Part shown: piece after piece, positions 34,951-46,666 of the stretch
How positions within the stretch are numbered: the first letter of the stretch is position 1
How the letters are laid out: every line of letters starts with the position of its first letter
Origin: Balneolales bacterium
GTDB taxonomy: Bacteria > Bacteroidota > Rhodothermia > Balneolales > Natronogracilivirgulaceae
Length of the DNA: 47,265 nt
Direction: 5' to 3'
NCBI GenBank assembly: GCA_007132495.1
Contig: SLOL01000028.1
Span: forward strand, 1-47,265
Program-made: the position numbers and the translations under genes
The notes under the pieces: generated by a model
The model's input: only the letters and a program-made list of their open reading frames with translations
The model's database searches: none
What the model was told of the DNA's origin: nothing

Positions 34951-36018
34951 TCAGTTCTTGCGGGTTATCCGGTCAAGATTTTTAGAAAAATCCGGCTTGA
35001 TAATTCCTTTTTCGGTGACAAATGCCGTGATCAGTTCATGAGGTGTGACATCGAAGGCCGGATTGTAGGCCGGTGCGTTTTTCGGTGCGGTCCTGTGACG
35101 GCCGATTTTACGCAACTCGTCTTCAGGCCGTTCTTCTATGGGAATATGATCACCGGACTCCAGGTTCATGTCAATGGATGACAGGGGAGCGGCTACATAG
35201 AACGGGATATTATGCCAGGCGGCGAGGACAGCCAGGCTGTAGGTACCGATTTTATTGGCGGTATCACCGTTGCGTGCGACCCGGTCGGTGCCGACTACAA
35301 CCAGGTCAACCTGCTTTTTTTGCATTACCGATCCTGCCATGGAATCCGCTATGATGTGGTGTTCAATCCCTGATTTTTGAAGCTCCCATGAGGTGAGCCG
35401 GCTTCCCTGCAAAAGGGGACGGGTTTCATCCACCCATATGTGAACCTTGTTGCCATTCAGATGGGCGTGATAGATCATCGAAAGGGCGGTGCCGTATTTG
35501 CCGGTGGCCAGACTGCCGGTGTTGCAGTGGGTGAGTATCCGGGCATTTTCGGGTATAAGCTCCTGACCGATCCTTCCGATATCGGCGCAAATCCGCTTGT
35601 CTTCTTCATGTATGGTTTCAGCCAGTGCAAGGAGTTGGTTCTTGATTTCCGAAACCGGCCGGGCCCGTGCCGCATGGATGGTACGGGCCGCTCGATCCAG
35701 AGCCCACTGCAGGTTTACGGCAGTGGGCCGTGAGGATGCGAGATATTCGGAAATGCGCCGGCGTTCCGACTCAAACTCATCATAAGAGGTGTCGGGATGG
35801 TCTTTCAGGCCCAGGTAGAGTCCATAGGCGGCCATAATGCCGATGGCCGGCGCACCGCGCACCCGCAATGAACGGATGGCTTCCCAGACTCTTCCCACTT
35901 CGTAAATATCCAGGTAAACATCGTGTTCCGGCAGATAGGTCTGGTCAATGATACGCAGATGATCATCCAGCCATTCGATCGATTGAATTACTCCGGTTTC
36001 GTTTCTATTCTTCGGCAT
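34951..36018 (-). CDS. mtnA: S-methyl-5-thioribose-1-phosphate isomerase
   Basis: A 355-residue enzyme of the methionine salvage pathway, which isomerises methylthioribose 1-phosphate to methylthioribulose 1-phosphate. Family stretches: VRGAPAIGIMAAYG, TAVNLQWALDR, ILTHCNTGSLATGKYGTAL with the catalytic Cys, and VVGTDRVARNGDTANKIGTY with the catalytic Asp. I placed the start at the ATG at 36018, just before the conserved QSIEWLDDHL; the earlier in-frame ATG at 36123 would lie inside xerD. Co-transcription with xerD is likely, the gap being 16 bases. No other salvage gene is in the window. Confidence 0.93.
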   Translation of the reverse strand: MPKNRNETGVIQSIEWLDDHLRIIDQTYLPEHDVYLDIYEVGRVWEAIRSLRVRGAPAIGIMAAYGLYLGLKDHPDTSYDEFESERRRISEYLASSRPTAVNLQWALDRAARTIHAARARPVSEIKNQLLALAETIHEEDKRICADIGRIGQELIPENARILTHCNTGSLATGKYGTALSMIYHAHLNGNKVHIWVDETRPLLQGSRLTSWELQKSGIEHHIIADSMAGSVMQKKQVDLVVVGTDRVARNGDTANKIGTYSLAVLAAWHNIPFYVAAPLSSIDMNLESGDHIPIEERPEDELRKIGRHRTAPKNAPAYNPAFDVTPHELITAFVTEKGIIKPDFSKNLDRITRKN

Positions 36019-36034
36019 ATGGACTGCTGCGGTT

Positions 36035-36943
36035 TCAGGCTCTTGGGTGACAGGATCGGTGTACCTCCTCAAGGAAAGAACGGTCAATATGGGTGTAAAT
36101 TTCCGTCGTGAGGATGGAGGCATGCCCCAGCATTTCCTGAACCGCTCTCAGATCCGCTCCGCCCTCGAGAAGATGGGTGGCGAAGGAGTGGCGCAGTGTG
36201 TGCGGATGGATCGCTTTTTTGATGTTGGCATCGCGGGCAGCACCCGTTACAATATGCCATAAGCTCATGCGAGAAAGTGGTTTGCCCCGGTAGCTCAGGA
36301 ATAGCCGGTTTTTTGCCGATGCTCCGGATTTCACCAGAAACGGTCGACTCTCTTTTACATAATCCGATACGGCTTCCAGTGCTTTTCCACCCACAGGGAC
36401 AATCCGTTCCTTGTTGCCTTTGCCGATAATTTTCAAAAGCTGCAGCTCATGAATGAACTGGTCTGTCTGCAGATGGATGGTTTCACTGGCGCGCATGCCG
36501 GTGGCATACATGAGTTCCAGAACGGCGGCATCCCGTTTGCCGAGCCGGTCGGACCGGTCGGGGGCATCCAGAAGGGCTGCCACCTCGTCCTGATCCAGCA
36601 CACCCGGCAGGGTTCGTCCTTTGCGGGGCAGTTCGATCAGTTCTGCCGGATTAGCCGGACTCCACTGCTCCATTACGGCAAACTGATGGAAGCCACGGAT
36701 GGAGGAGATATTTCGGGTAATGGTACTGACCGACAAATGCATCGAAAACAGCACTTCCAGATATTTTTCAATATGCTCGAGGGTGATTCCGGAAAGATCC
36801 CGAAGTCCGATTTCCCGCCCGATAAACGACAGATAACGGCGAAGGTCGTTGTCGTACGACTGCAGTGAATTTTCAGACAATCCTTTTTCCAGCTTCAGGA
36901 AATAGAGATACTGTTCTCGTTCCGGTTTAAAAAAACTGCTCAT
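36035..36943 (-). CDS. xerD: Tyrosine recombinase XerD
   Basis: A 302-residue site-specific recombinase of the Xer family, which resolves chromosome dimers at dif. N-terminal SAM-like core-binding domain (about residues 5-90) and C-terminal catalytic domain. Catalytic residues visible: Arg in ATGMRASE, Lys in GKGNKERIVP, the His-x-x-Arg in HPHTLRHSFATHL, the following His in LGHASILTTEIYTHI, and the nucleophile Tyr there. Length and absence of phage genes nearby fit a housekeeping Xer rather than an integrase. The start overlaps the stop of the upstream 7TM-HD gene by four bases, so the two are translationally coupled. XerC versus XerD cannot be fully settled from one copy. Confidence 0.88.
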   Translation of the reverse strand: MSSFFKPEREQYLYFLKLEKGLSENSLQSYDNDLRRYLSFIGREIGLRDLSGITLEHIEKYLEVLFSMHLSVSTITRNISSIRGFHQFAVMEQWSPANPAELIELPRKGRTLPGVLDQDEVAALLDAPDRSDRLGKRDAAVLELMYATGMRASETIHLQTDQFIHELQLLKIIGKGNKERIVPVGGKALEAVSDYVKESRPFLVKSGASAKNRLFLSYRGKPLSRMSLWHIVTGAARDANIKKAIHPHTLRHSFATHLLEGGADLRAVQEMLGHASILTTEIYTHIDRSFLEEVHRSCHPRA

Positions 36944-39462
36944 AACGGGTTACTTCTGTTGTCACCGCTACCACTGTCGCCGCCGCTACCACTGTCGCCG
37001 TCACTACGACTGTCGCCACCGCTACCACTGTCGCCGCCGCTACCACTGTCGCCACCACCGGCTTTTCCGGTTTCATCGCCGTCCTTCCTGCTGCTCAAAA
37101 CTTGACCGGCTCTGCCGCTTCCGGCGCTCCCGGGAGGCACGGCATCGGTCTCCTCCCCGGAGTCGGATTGGCCCGGGTACTTGACACGGCCGTGATACAT
37201 GCCTTGAAGTACACGGGTAAAGATGATTTTGATGATATTAAGATCTTTAAGCGTGAGTGCGCAGTCATTGAGTTGTCCCTCCGACAGGCGGCTGTCAATG
37301 AGGCGGTTGACAAGATTTTCGAGTTTCTGGTAGGAGTGATCCGACATCGAACGTGATGCGGCTTCCACGCTATCGGCCAGCATCAGGATGCCGGTCTCTT
37401 TGCTGTTCGGAATGGGGCCGTCGTACCGGAAGTCTTCCTCCTGGATCTCCTGATCGTTACCGGCTTCATTCATCGCTTTCTCGTAGAAGAAGCGGATCAG
37501 TGAGGTTCCGTGGTGTGTGCGTACAAAATCGATGATGATGTCGGGAAGCTCCAGCTCTTCGGCCATTTTTACACCGGCATCCACATGATTTTTAATGATC
37601 AGGGCGCTCATTCGGGGTTTGAGCTTGTCATGTACGTTACGGGAGTGCTGGTTTTCAACAAAATACTGGGGCTTTTCCAGTTTGCCGATATCATGGTAGA
37701 GAGCGCCCACCCGGCACAACAGGGAGTTGGCTCCGATACCGGTAGCCCCCGCTTCAGCGAGATTGGCTACCTGGAGACTGTGGTGAAAACTGCCGGGCGC
37801 CTCCAGCATCAGTTTCTTCAGAATGGGACGGTTGGTGTCACTCAATTCCAGCAAGGTAACATCGGTGGTGATACGGAACGTTTTTTCTATAAGAAGTATC
37901 AAAGGGTAGGTCAGCCAGATTCCCACGGCATTACCAAGTAAAAATATGAGGTTGTCCAGGTACGTGTTCCATCCGCCCACTTTGGTAAGCGTAAATCCGA
38001 AGAGGACGAACGCATAGGAGAGGAAGATCAGTCCGGGAGTGGTGAGATAAAACTGGCTGCGGTCCTTGATATCGCGAACCGAGTAGACTCCGATGCTGCA
38101 GGCGGTGATGGTGGCGACCACAAATTCGAAATTACTGCCATACATCAAACCGGCCAATAACGCCAGCAGTGTGGTGACCATGATTCCAACCCGTGAATCA
38201 AAGATGATGGTCAACAGGATGGGGGCAATGGCAAAGGGTACAATATAGGGGGAGAGTTCATCGACCCGTGCAACGAAAGCCCCGATACTGTAGACCAGAA
38301 GAATGGTCAGAAAGACCAGAAGAAGCATCGGGTTCCGGTCGAATATCTGCTTCCGGTAGAGATAGATATAGAATAAGAAGATCAGAAAAACAGCGATGAC
38401 CAGCATGCTCTCTCCGATATACCGCCGGAGTATCTCGATGTCGCTTGCCCGTTCCGCCCGGGCTCTGACCAGGCTCTGGATCATATTATGCCGTTCCGGG
38501 GTGATGATATCACCGCGCCGGATGATGACCTGACCGGTTGATACGGCTCCTTTTGTAGGAGAAATGGCTTCGATGCGCTCCTGGATGAGCTCTTCGGTAG
38601 CCTCTTCACTGTACGCCAGATTGGGCTCAATAACCTGATTGAACATCCGGACAGCTACCCGTACATGATCGGGCTCATAGAGGCCGCCAAGGTGGTTACG
38701 GATGAAATCCCGGGATTCCGGGATCGTCCGGACACTGGCCAGTGGAACATTCCTTTCGGTACGTTCCTGCAGGTTTCGGATGGTGATTTCCTGAATCTCA
38801 AAATCCTCTTTCGGGGTGTCGATGACACCGTCAAAGTAGAGTTCGCGCAGCAGCTCCCGGAGTTCGGTGTAGAGCAGGTCACCGATGAAGCTATTGTCCC
38901 AGTCCGATTCATCCTGCCGGTAGCGCCGGTAGTTGTTGAGCAGGATATCCCAGGCGTCATCACCAATTCCGATGCCGGATTCGTTTCTCAGCCGGAGATA
39001 CCTCAGACTGTCTTCCATTGCCTGTACGGGTTCATCGTCTCGGGTCACCTGCCAGGCATGGTATGCTTCAAGGACAGCATGCATACGGGAGTGGAGGGTA
39101 TCCAGCCGCTGATAACTCTGTTCCCGGGCATGTTGTTCGACGAGGAATACCGGCAGTGTGCTTTGCTGGATTTCCCGGATCTCTTCCTGGATCTCCGCAT
39201 CATCCTTGATAAGGCTGAACGTGAACGGAGCGGTGAGATCATCATCGCGCCAGGGTTCGCCGATGCTGTAGGAGATCTCCTGTACCGGTGATTTGGGATA
39301 CAGAGCAATTACCAGTCCCAGAAAGATAATGCTCATGACCAGCTTGAAGATATTATTCCTGTTCAGCAGCCCCGGAACCTTGTCTTTCTTCAGCTTTTCG
39401 GTCGTGAAAGGGACATACGTTTTTTTCTTTCTTTGCAGTCCCAGTTTTTCCAGCAAGCTCAT
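36940..39462 (-). CDS. PgpH/YqfF-type 7TM-HD domain phosphodiesterase
   Basis: An 840-residue membrane protein of the 7TMR-HD family, whose known members (PgpH) hydrolyse cyclic di-AMP. Layout: N-terminal helix (about residues 35-55), extracytoplasmic domain (about 60-340), seven hydrophobic helices (about 345-545), and a cytoplasmic HD domain (about 555-720) with FHHSLQVANLAEAG and the metal motif HDIGKL at His590-Asp591, followed by KNHVDAGVKMAEEL. The extreme C-terminus (about 780-840) is low-complexity Gly/Ser/Asp, coded by an 18-bp repeat. No cyclic di-AMP synthase (DisA/DacA) is in the window. The substrate is inferred from the family. Coupled to xerD downstream. Confidence 0.9.
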   Translation of the reverse strand: MSLLEKLGLQRKKKTYVPFTTEKLKKDKVPGLLNRNNIFKLVMSIIFLGLVIALYPKSPVQEISYSIGEPWRDDDLTAPFTFSLIKDDAEIQEEIREIQQSTLPVFLVEQHAREQSYQRLDTLHSRMHAVLEAYHAWQVTRDDEPVQAMEDSLRYLRLRNESGIGIGDDAWDILLNNYRRYRQDESDWDNSFIGDLLYTELRELLRELYFDGVIDTPKEDFEIQEITIRNLQERTERNVPLASVRTIPESRDFIRNHLGGLYEPDHVRVAVRMFNQVIEPNLAYSEEATEELIQERIEAISPTKGAVSTGQVIIRRGDIITPERHNMIQSLVRARAERASDIEILRRYIGESMLVIAVFLIFLFYIYLYRKQIFDRNPMLLLVFLTILLVYSIGAFVARVDELSPYIVPFAIAPILLTIIFDSRVGIMVTTLLALLAGLMYGSNFEFVVATITACSIGVYSVRDIKDRSQFYLTTPGLIFLSYAFVLFGFTLTKVGGWNTYLDNLIFLLGNAVGIWLTYPLILLIEKTFRITTDVTLLELSDTNRPILKKLMLEAPGSFHHSLQVANLAEAGATGIGANSLLCRVGALYHDIGKLEKPQYFVENQHSRNVHDKLKPRMSALIIKNHVDAGVKMAEELELPDIIIDFVRTHHGTSLIRFFYEKAMNEAGNDQEIQEEDFRYDGPIPNSKETGILMLADSVEAASRSMSDHSYQKLENLVNRLIDSRLSEGQLNDCALTLKDLNIIKIIFTRVLQGMYHGRVKYPGQSDSGEETDAVPPGSAGSGRAGQVLSSRKDGDETGKAGGGDSGSGGDSGSGGDSRSDGDSGSGGDSGSGDNRSNPL
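36967..37056. repeat. 18-bp tandem repeat at the 3' end of the 7TM-HD gene
   Basis: Five units of 18 bases (consensus GCTACCACTGTCGCCRCC on the plus strand) run in phase with the codons, giving repeated GGDSGS on the minus strand. The third unit has a few changes. Since the unit is a multiple of three, gain or loss of a copy keeps the frame, so tail length could vary between strains. Confidence 0.85.
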
Positions 39463-39498
39463 ATTATCCGGTAATCATTACTATAGGGTGACCGAAAT

Positions 39499-40932
39499 TT
39501 ATCCGGTTATCAGACGTCGAATCTGCTCGGCAATTGCCGCAACGGTAAAATAGATGCTGACACCAATCAAAGTATACCATGGATATGCCAGATTTCCCAA
39601 CAATATGATGGCTGCCATTGAAAATACGCAGGCAAGCAGTGCAATGACAGCACTGTTGCGATGAATGGAGGTGTATCTGCCCGTAAAAAAGGCACCGAGA
39701 AGTCCGCCATAGGTAAAACCGGCGATAGCCAGCCCCAGTTCAATCACCGGATTGTCGGTACTGGTAAACGATATGGCAAAGAGAATAAAGACAGCCGTCC
39801 ACATGAGGGTGAATCCCCGGGAGATCAATATGGCGTTCGGTAGTTCCGAAAGTTTCGGGAATACGTCAAAAAGGGTGGAGGAGGAGAGCGCTGAAAGGGA
39901 GCTGCTCAGCGTACTCATGGCTGCTGCAAAGAGTCCGGCAATCAGCAGTCCCGCTATGCCCACCGGGATCTCTTCATTGATAAATTTGAGCAACACCTCA
40001 TCGGCTTGCGCGAGGTTCAGTTCGGAGATGGATACTCCGTTGTAGAAGCCGTATATGGCCATTCCGGCGAACAGGAACAGGGTGAACTGAACCAGGACCA
40101 GGATGCCGCTTGCGACGATAGCCGTCTGTGCTTTGCGGAGCTCACCACAGGCCAGCAGACGCTGGACCATGAGGTGGTCGACTCCGTGCGATGCCATCGA
40201 CAGGAACATGCCCCCGAGTACGGCTCCGATGATGTTGTAGGGTGTGGTGAACACTTCGGTGATGGTGCCCGGCCATGTGATCATCTGCAGCTTTCCGGCC
40301 TCGGCAAGCATGGGCAGTAGCGGATCGACAATTTGAGTACCGGCAAACCAGATGACAAATGCACCGCCGAATGTGTAGACGGCAAGCTGCAGGACATCGA
40401 TCCAGATCACAGATTTGAGTCCGCCATAATAGGTGTACGCCAGCGTCAGAGCGGCGATGATGGAGATCGATACGGGGTAATCCAGTCCGGTGATGACCCT
40501 GATGGGGATGGCGGCGGCAAACAGCCGTACGCCGTCGGCCAGCAGGCGGGTAATCAGAAATACGATGGATATCAGACGCTGGAACCCACGTCCGAAGCGC
40601 TCTTCAAAGAAGGAGTAGGCCGTTTTTTGCTCCCCCCTGAAATAGGACGGAAGAATCAGCCAGGCTATTACAATCCGGCCAAGGATATAGCCGAATACAA
40701 TCTGCAGAAAGACCAGACTGCCAAGGTAGGCCACCGCCGGAATAGAGATGACGGTCAGCATACTTGTTTCGGTGGCAACGACAGACAGGGAAACCGCCCA
40801 CCAGGGCACCTTTCCGTCGGTCTTGAAGTAGGCTGTGGAGTCTGTCGGTCGTCCGCCGGCTTTGATGCCTATGGCAACACAGAGCAGCAGGTAAAGTACA
40901 ATAACCAGCAGATCAATGAGGGTGAGTCCCAT
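39499..40932 (-). CDS. Sodium:solute symporter (SSS family)
   Basis: A 477-residue membrane transporter with about thirteen hydrophobic helices of the sodium:solute symporter family, which couples sodium entry to uptake of sugars, amino acids, proline or similar solutes. Typical segments: VVATETSMLTVISIPAVAYLG in helix 2, split here as VVATETSMLTV, GGLKSVIWIDVLQ, MASHGVDHLMVQRLLACG, and AAMSTLSSSLSALSSS, near the usual sodium-site residues. I used the ATG at 40932 (MGLTLIDLLVIV), because the earlier in-frame start is a TTG with no support. The substrate cannot be read from the sequence. It lies 36 bases before the 7TM-HD gene, possibly in the same transcript. Confidence 0.88.
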   Translation of the reverse strand: MGLTLIDLLVIVLYLLLCVAIGIKAGGRPTDSTAYFKTDGKVPWWAVSLSVVATETSMLTVISIPAVAYLGSLVFLQIVFGYILGRIVIAWLILPSYFRGEQKTAYSFFEERFGRGFQRLISIVFLITRLLADGVRLFAAAIPIRVITGLDYPVSISIIAALTLAYTYYGGLKSVIWIDVLQLAVYTFGGAFVIWFAGTQIVDPLLPMLAEAGKLQMITWPGTITEVFTTPYNIIGAVLGGMFLSMASHGVDHLMVQRLLACGELRKAQTAIVASGILVLVQFTLFLFAGMAIYGFYNGVSISELNLAQADEVLLKFINEEIPVGIAGLLIAGLFAAAMSTLSSSLSALSSSTLFDVFPKLSELPNAILISRGFTLMWTAVFILFAISFTSTDNPVIELGLAIAGFTYGGLLGAFFTGRYTSIHRNSAVIALLACVFSMAAIILLGNLAYPWYTLIGVSIYFTVAAIAEQIRRLITG

Positions 40933-41003
40933 GAAAACAGGTTGAAGTGGAGGCAGAGCCTGCAACAGCGCCCCGTACGTGTTGCAGGTTTGGAATGGAG
41001 GGG

Positions 41004-41363
41004 TTAAACCTGCCCGTTGCTGCCGGATGCGATGGCAATGCCGTCATTGACATCATTGGCGAAGGTGAAGACATGTTCAAGCTGCGAAATGGCCAGCAGT
41101 TTCCGTATTCGTTCCGGTACATTGCAAAGCACCAGATTCCGGTCCAGGTCACGGTAAAGCCGATGAACGAGCAGCAAGGCGCCAAGTCCGCTGGAGTCGG
41201 CAAAAGTCAGAGAGCCCAGGTCCAGGATGAGGTGTCCCGTATCGCTGGTGTTGGCGAGTACGATGAATTGACTTTTGAGTTCGGGCGCTACTTTGCTGTC
41301 GAGCCGCTCCGACTTGAGCGTCATGATGGAATAATCGTTTTCGGTCTGGATCTCAAATTTCAT
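41004..41363 (-). CDS. STAS-domain anti-sigma factor antagonist-like protein
   Basis: A 119-residue protein with a single STAS domain. The segment LDLGSLTFADSSGLGALLL (about residues 46-64) holds the serine that is phosphorylated by a partner kinase in SpoIIAA-type proteins. Such proteins switch partner anti-sigma factors or regulators by binding. No cognate kinase or sigma factor is in the window, so the partner is unknown. It lies 72 bases upstream of the symporter and 83 bases downstream of ligA, on the same strand. Confidence 0.85.
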   Translation of the reverse strand: MKFEIQTENDYSIMTLKSERLDSKVAPELKSQFIVLANTSDTGHLILDLGSLTFADSSGLGALLLVHRLYRDLDRNLVLCNVPERIRKLLAISQLEHVFTFANDVNDGIAIASGSNGQV

Positions 41364-41446
41364 GTGTTTATAATTTTTGTTTCAAGCGGTCACATTTCAT
41401 CTGTTATTTTTTTTTGATTTTCTGGAAAGTAAAATAACAATTCCGC

Positions 41447-44903
<3,457 letters not shown>

Positions 44904-45165
44904 AGTGGGTTACCTGAAAGTGTTGAGTAAATGTGGGTGCAAGTATGTGCCGGCAAATCACTCTATTATAAAGCACTACTATCAAATTAGCCACATTTTT
45001 TTATTGAAATACAAATGCCACGTTAGTATGGAGAAATATCACATCAAAGTGACAGGCAGCAAAGTCAGGGTATAAAAAAATGGTAATGATTGACTGTCTA
45101 CAGACTCTGAATCATAAGTAACATGAATAAACAGATTACAGTTTATTGACGTTTGAGATGGATTT

Positions 45166-45864
45166 ATGTTTTGTAAAACCGTATCGGGTCTCGGCAGTGA
45201 TCTTCTGGAGTTGCTCTATCCGGTTTGTTGCCTGGTATGCGGCGACCGGTTGCCGGACAAGCGTTATCTCTGTTCCTACTGCCTGAATTATGCTTTTGAA
45301 CCGGCTGATTCCGGGAATTATGAATCATCGCCGGGACTGGTGTTGCCCGACCGGATTACCATGCAGATGGCGTTGTGGGAGTTTGACAAGGGTGGATATT
45401 TGCAGGATGTGTTGCATCATCTCAAATACAGCGGACTGGCCGAACTTGGGTTGGCCCTCGGAAGGGAGCTGGGATATGCCGTGCAGAATAATCGGTGGAT
45501 GGATGTCGGAGATCAGACGGTGCTCCTTCCGGTACCCCTGCACGCGTCGCGACAACGGAAGCGCGGTTATAATCAGTCGGCTCTCATAGCAAGCGGAATA
45601 GCCGCCGTTACCGGAGCAGAACCGGTAGACGACAAGGTGTTGGTCAGAGTGAAGAATACCCGTACACAAACCGGATTACCTGCCGGGGTACGCCGGGAAA
45701 ACATATCAGGGGCTTTTCAGATGAACCGCAGCGAGCCATTTGCAGGCAGAGATGTGCTTATTGTCGATGATGTTATTACCACCGGGGCAACGGTTATGGA
45801 GCTGTCATCGCTGATTGAAAATATTGCCGGCAGGGTGGGCATTGCCACCATCGCAAGAGCCTGA
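45166..45864 (+). CDS. comF: ComF family phosphoribosyltransferase-like protein
   Basis: A 232-residue ComF family protein. The N-terminal zinc site is C-x2-C...C-x2-C (Cys22, Cys25, Cys36, Cys39). The C-terminal half is a PRTase fold with LLPVPLHASRQRKRGYNQS (about residues 124-142) and the PRPP loop DVLIVDDVITTGATVM (about 200-215). ComF in other bacteria is needed for natural DNA uptake and may handle single-stranded DNA in the cytoplasm; the molecular activity is not firmly established. No other competence gene is in the window. The stop codon lies inside the first copy of a 23-bp repeat, so the last residues are set by it. Confidence 0.88.
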   Translation: MFCKTVSGLGSDLLELLYPVCCLVCGDRLPDKRYLCSYCLNYAFEPADSGNYESSPGLVLPDRITMQMALWEFDKGGYLQDVLHHLKYSGLAELGLALGRELGYAVQNNRWMDVGDQTVLLPVPLHASRQRKRGYNQSALIASGIAAVTGAEPVDDKVLVRVKNTRTQTGLPAGVRRENISGAFQMNRSEPFAGRDVLIVDDVITTGATVMELSSLIENIAGRVGIATIARA

Positions 45865-45922
45865 GTCCGGGAGAACAGAGAGCCTGAGTCCGGGAGAACA
45901 GAGAGCCTGAGTCCGGGAGAAC
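45856..45922. repeat. 23-bp tandem repeat overlapping the comF stop
   Basis: Units AGAGCCTGAGTCCGGGAGAACAG occupy 45856-45878, 45879-45901 and 45902-45922 (last unit shortened by two bases). The comF stop TGA (45862-45864) is in the first unit. The copies are identical, which suggests recent slippage. The remaining non-coding gap runs to 46001. Confidence 0.9.
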
Positions 45923-46001
45923 CGTTTGGGGTTTTCGGCGGATAACGATAAATTGCCACTCTGAAAACAAAGACAAACAGAATGCAACTGCATTATCGAA
46001 T

Positions 46002-46661
46002 ATGAGTATAACCCGAGATCCAGGCAGCCATTTTATTGAGACGCCCCGGGGAGTTTTCACATCGGCCGGCAACTGGTTTCATATCACAACCAAAGGGTTG
46101 GAGAAATATGCTCCCGGGCTGTTGAAAAAACACTCCATGGAGAAGCTCATAAAACGGGCGGAAGTCTGGATTCGCAGCGCCGACAATATTGGCATATTAC
46201 TGTTTATGTTGGTGCTGTATTATCAGGGCCTGTTTGTCGCGGCGCTGGTTACGCTTTTTTTTATTCCGGTCTGGCATATCAACAAGAGCAGTTTCATCAG
46301 CATACCGTTGACGGCAATCCTGACCGTGACCGATAAAGAGGTGTTTGTGGTATTGATTTCGGTCTTTGTTTTAAGCTGGATGGGCATTACCGAGCAGTAT
46401 TTGTCGGTAGTGACCGGAATTGTCATTTTCTGTGTTTTGAAGTTCGGATGGTTTCGTATGCTTGTTGAATGGCTGTACAGCAAAACCATAGACCGGACGC
46501 TGCTCCTCAATGACAGGGTGTTGAAGATGATCATCCTGAAGTATGCGATCAAAGAGGACATTCCGGTAAAAGAGGTGGATGCGATGGAAAAGGAGATACT
46601 TTCGCTCATCAATCAGCAAAAAGAGGTGTTCAATAAATACAAGAACAAGAAGAGGAAATAG
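46002..46661 (+). CDS. Membrane protein of unknown function
   Basis: A 219-residue protein not assigned to a named family. Residues 1-65 are soluble, with TPRGVFTSAGNWFHITTKG; then four hydrophobic segments follow, at about 67-87 (GILLFMLVLYYQGLFVAALV), 92-108, 113-125 and 130-148. The C-terminal 60 residues are charged (DRTLLLNDRVLKM, IPVKEVDAMEKEIL) and end in a Lys-rich tail KYKNKKRK. It ends five bases before the menG start, so the two genes may be co-transcribed. The ATG at 46002 is a plausible start, but no ribosome site is visible. Its role is unknown. Confidence 0.7.
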   Translation: MSITRDPGSHFIETPRGVFTSAGNWFHITTKGLEKYAPGLLKKHSMEKLIKRAEVWIRSADNIGILLFMLVLYYQGLFVAALVTLFFIPVWHINKSSFISIPLTAILTVTDKEVFVVLISVFVLSWMGITEQYLSVVTGIVIFCVLKFGWFRMLVEWLYSKTIDRTLLLNDRVLKMIILKYAIKEDIPVKEVDAMEKEILSLINQQKEVFNKYKNKKRK

Positions 46662-46666
46662 CCTTT

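Noticed and set aside
36035..36943. XerD-like gene as a phage or island integrase
   Set aside because: It is in a housekeeping context, coupled to a 7TM-HD gene and mtnA, with no tRNA, phage or transfer genes beside it.
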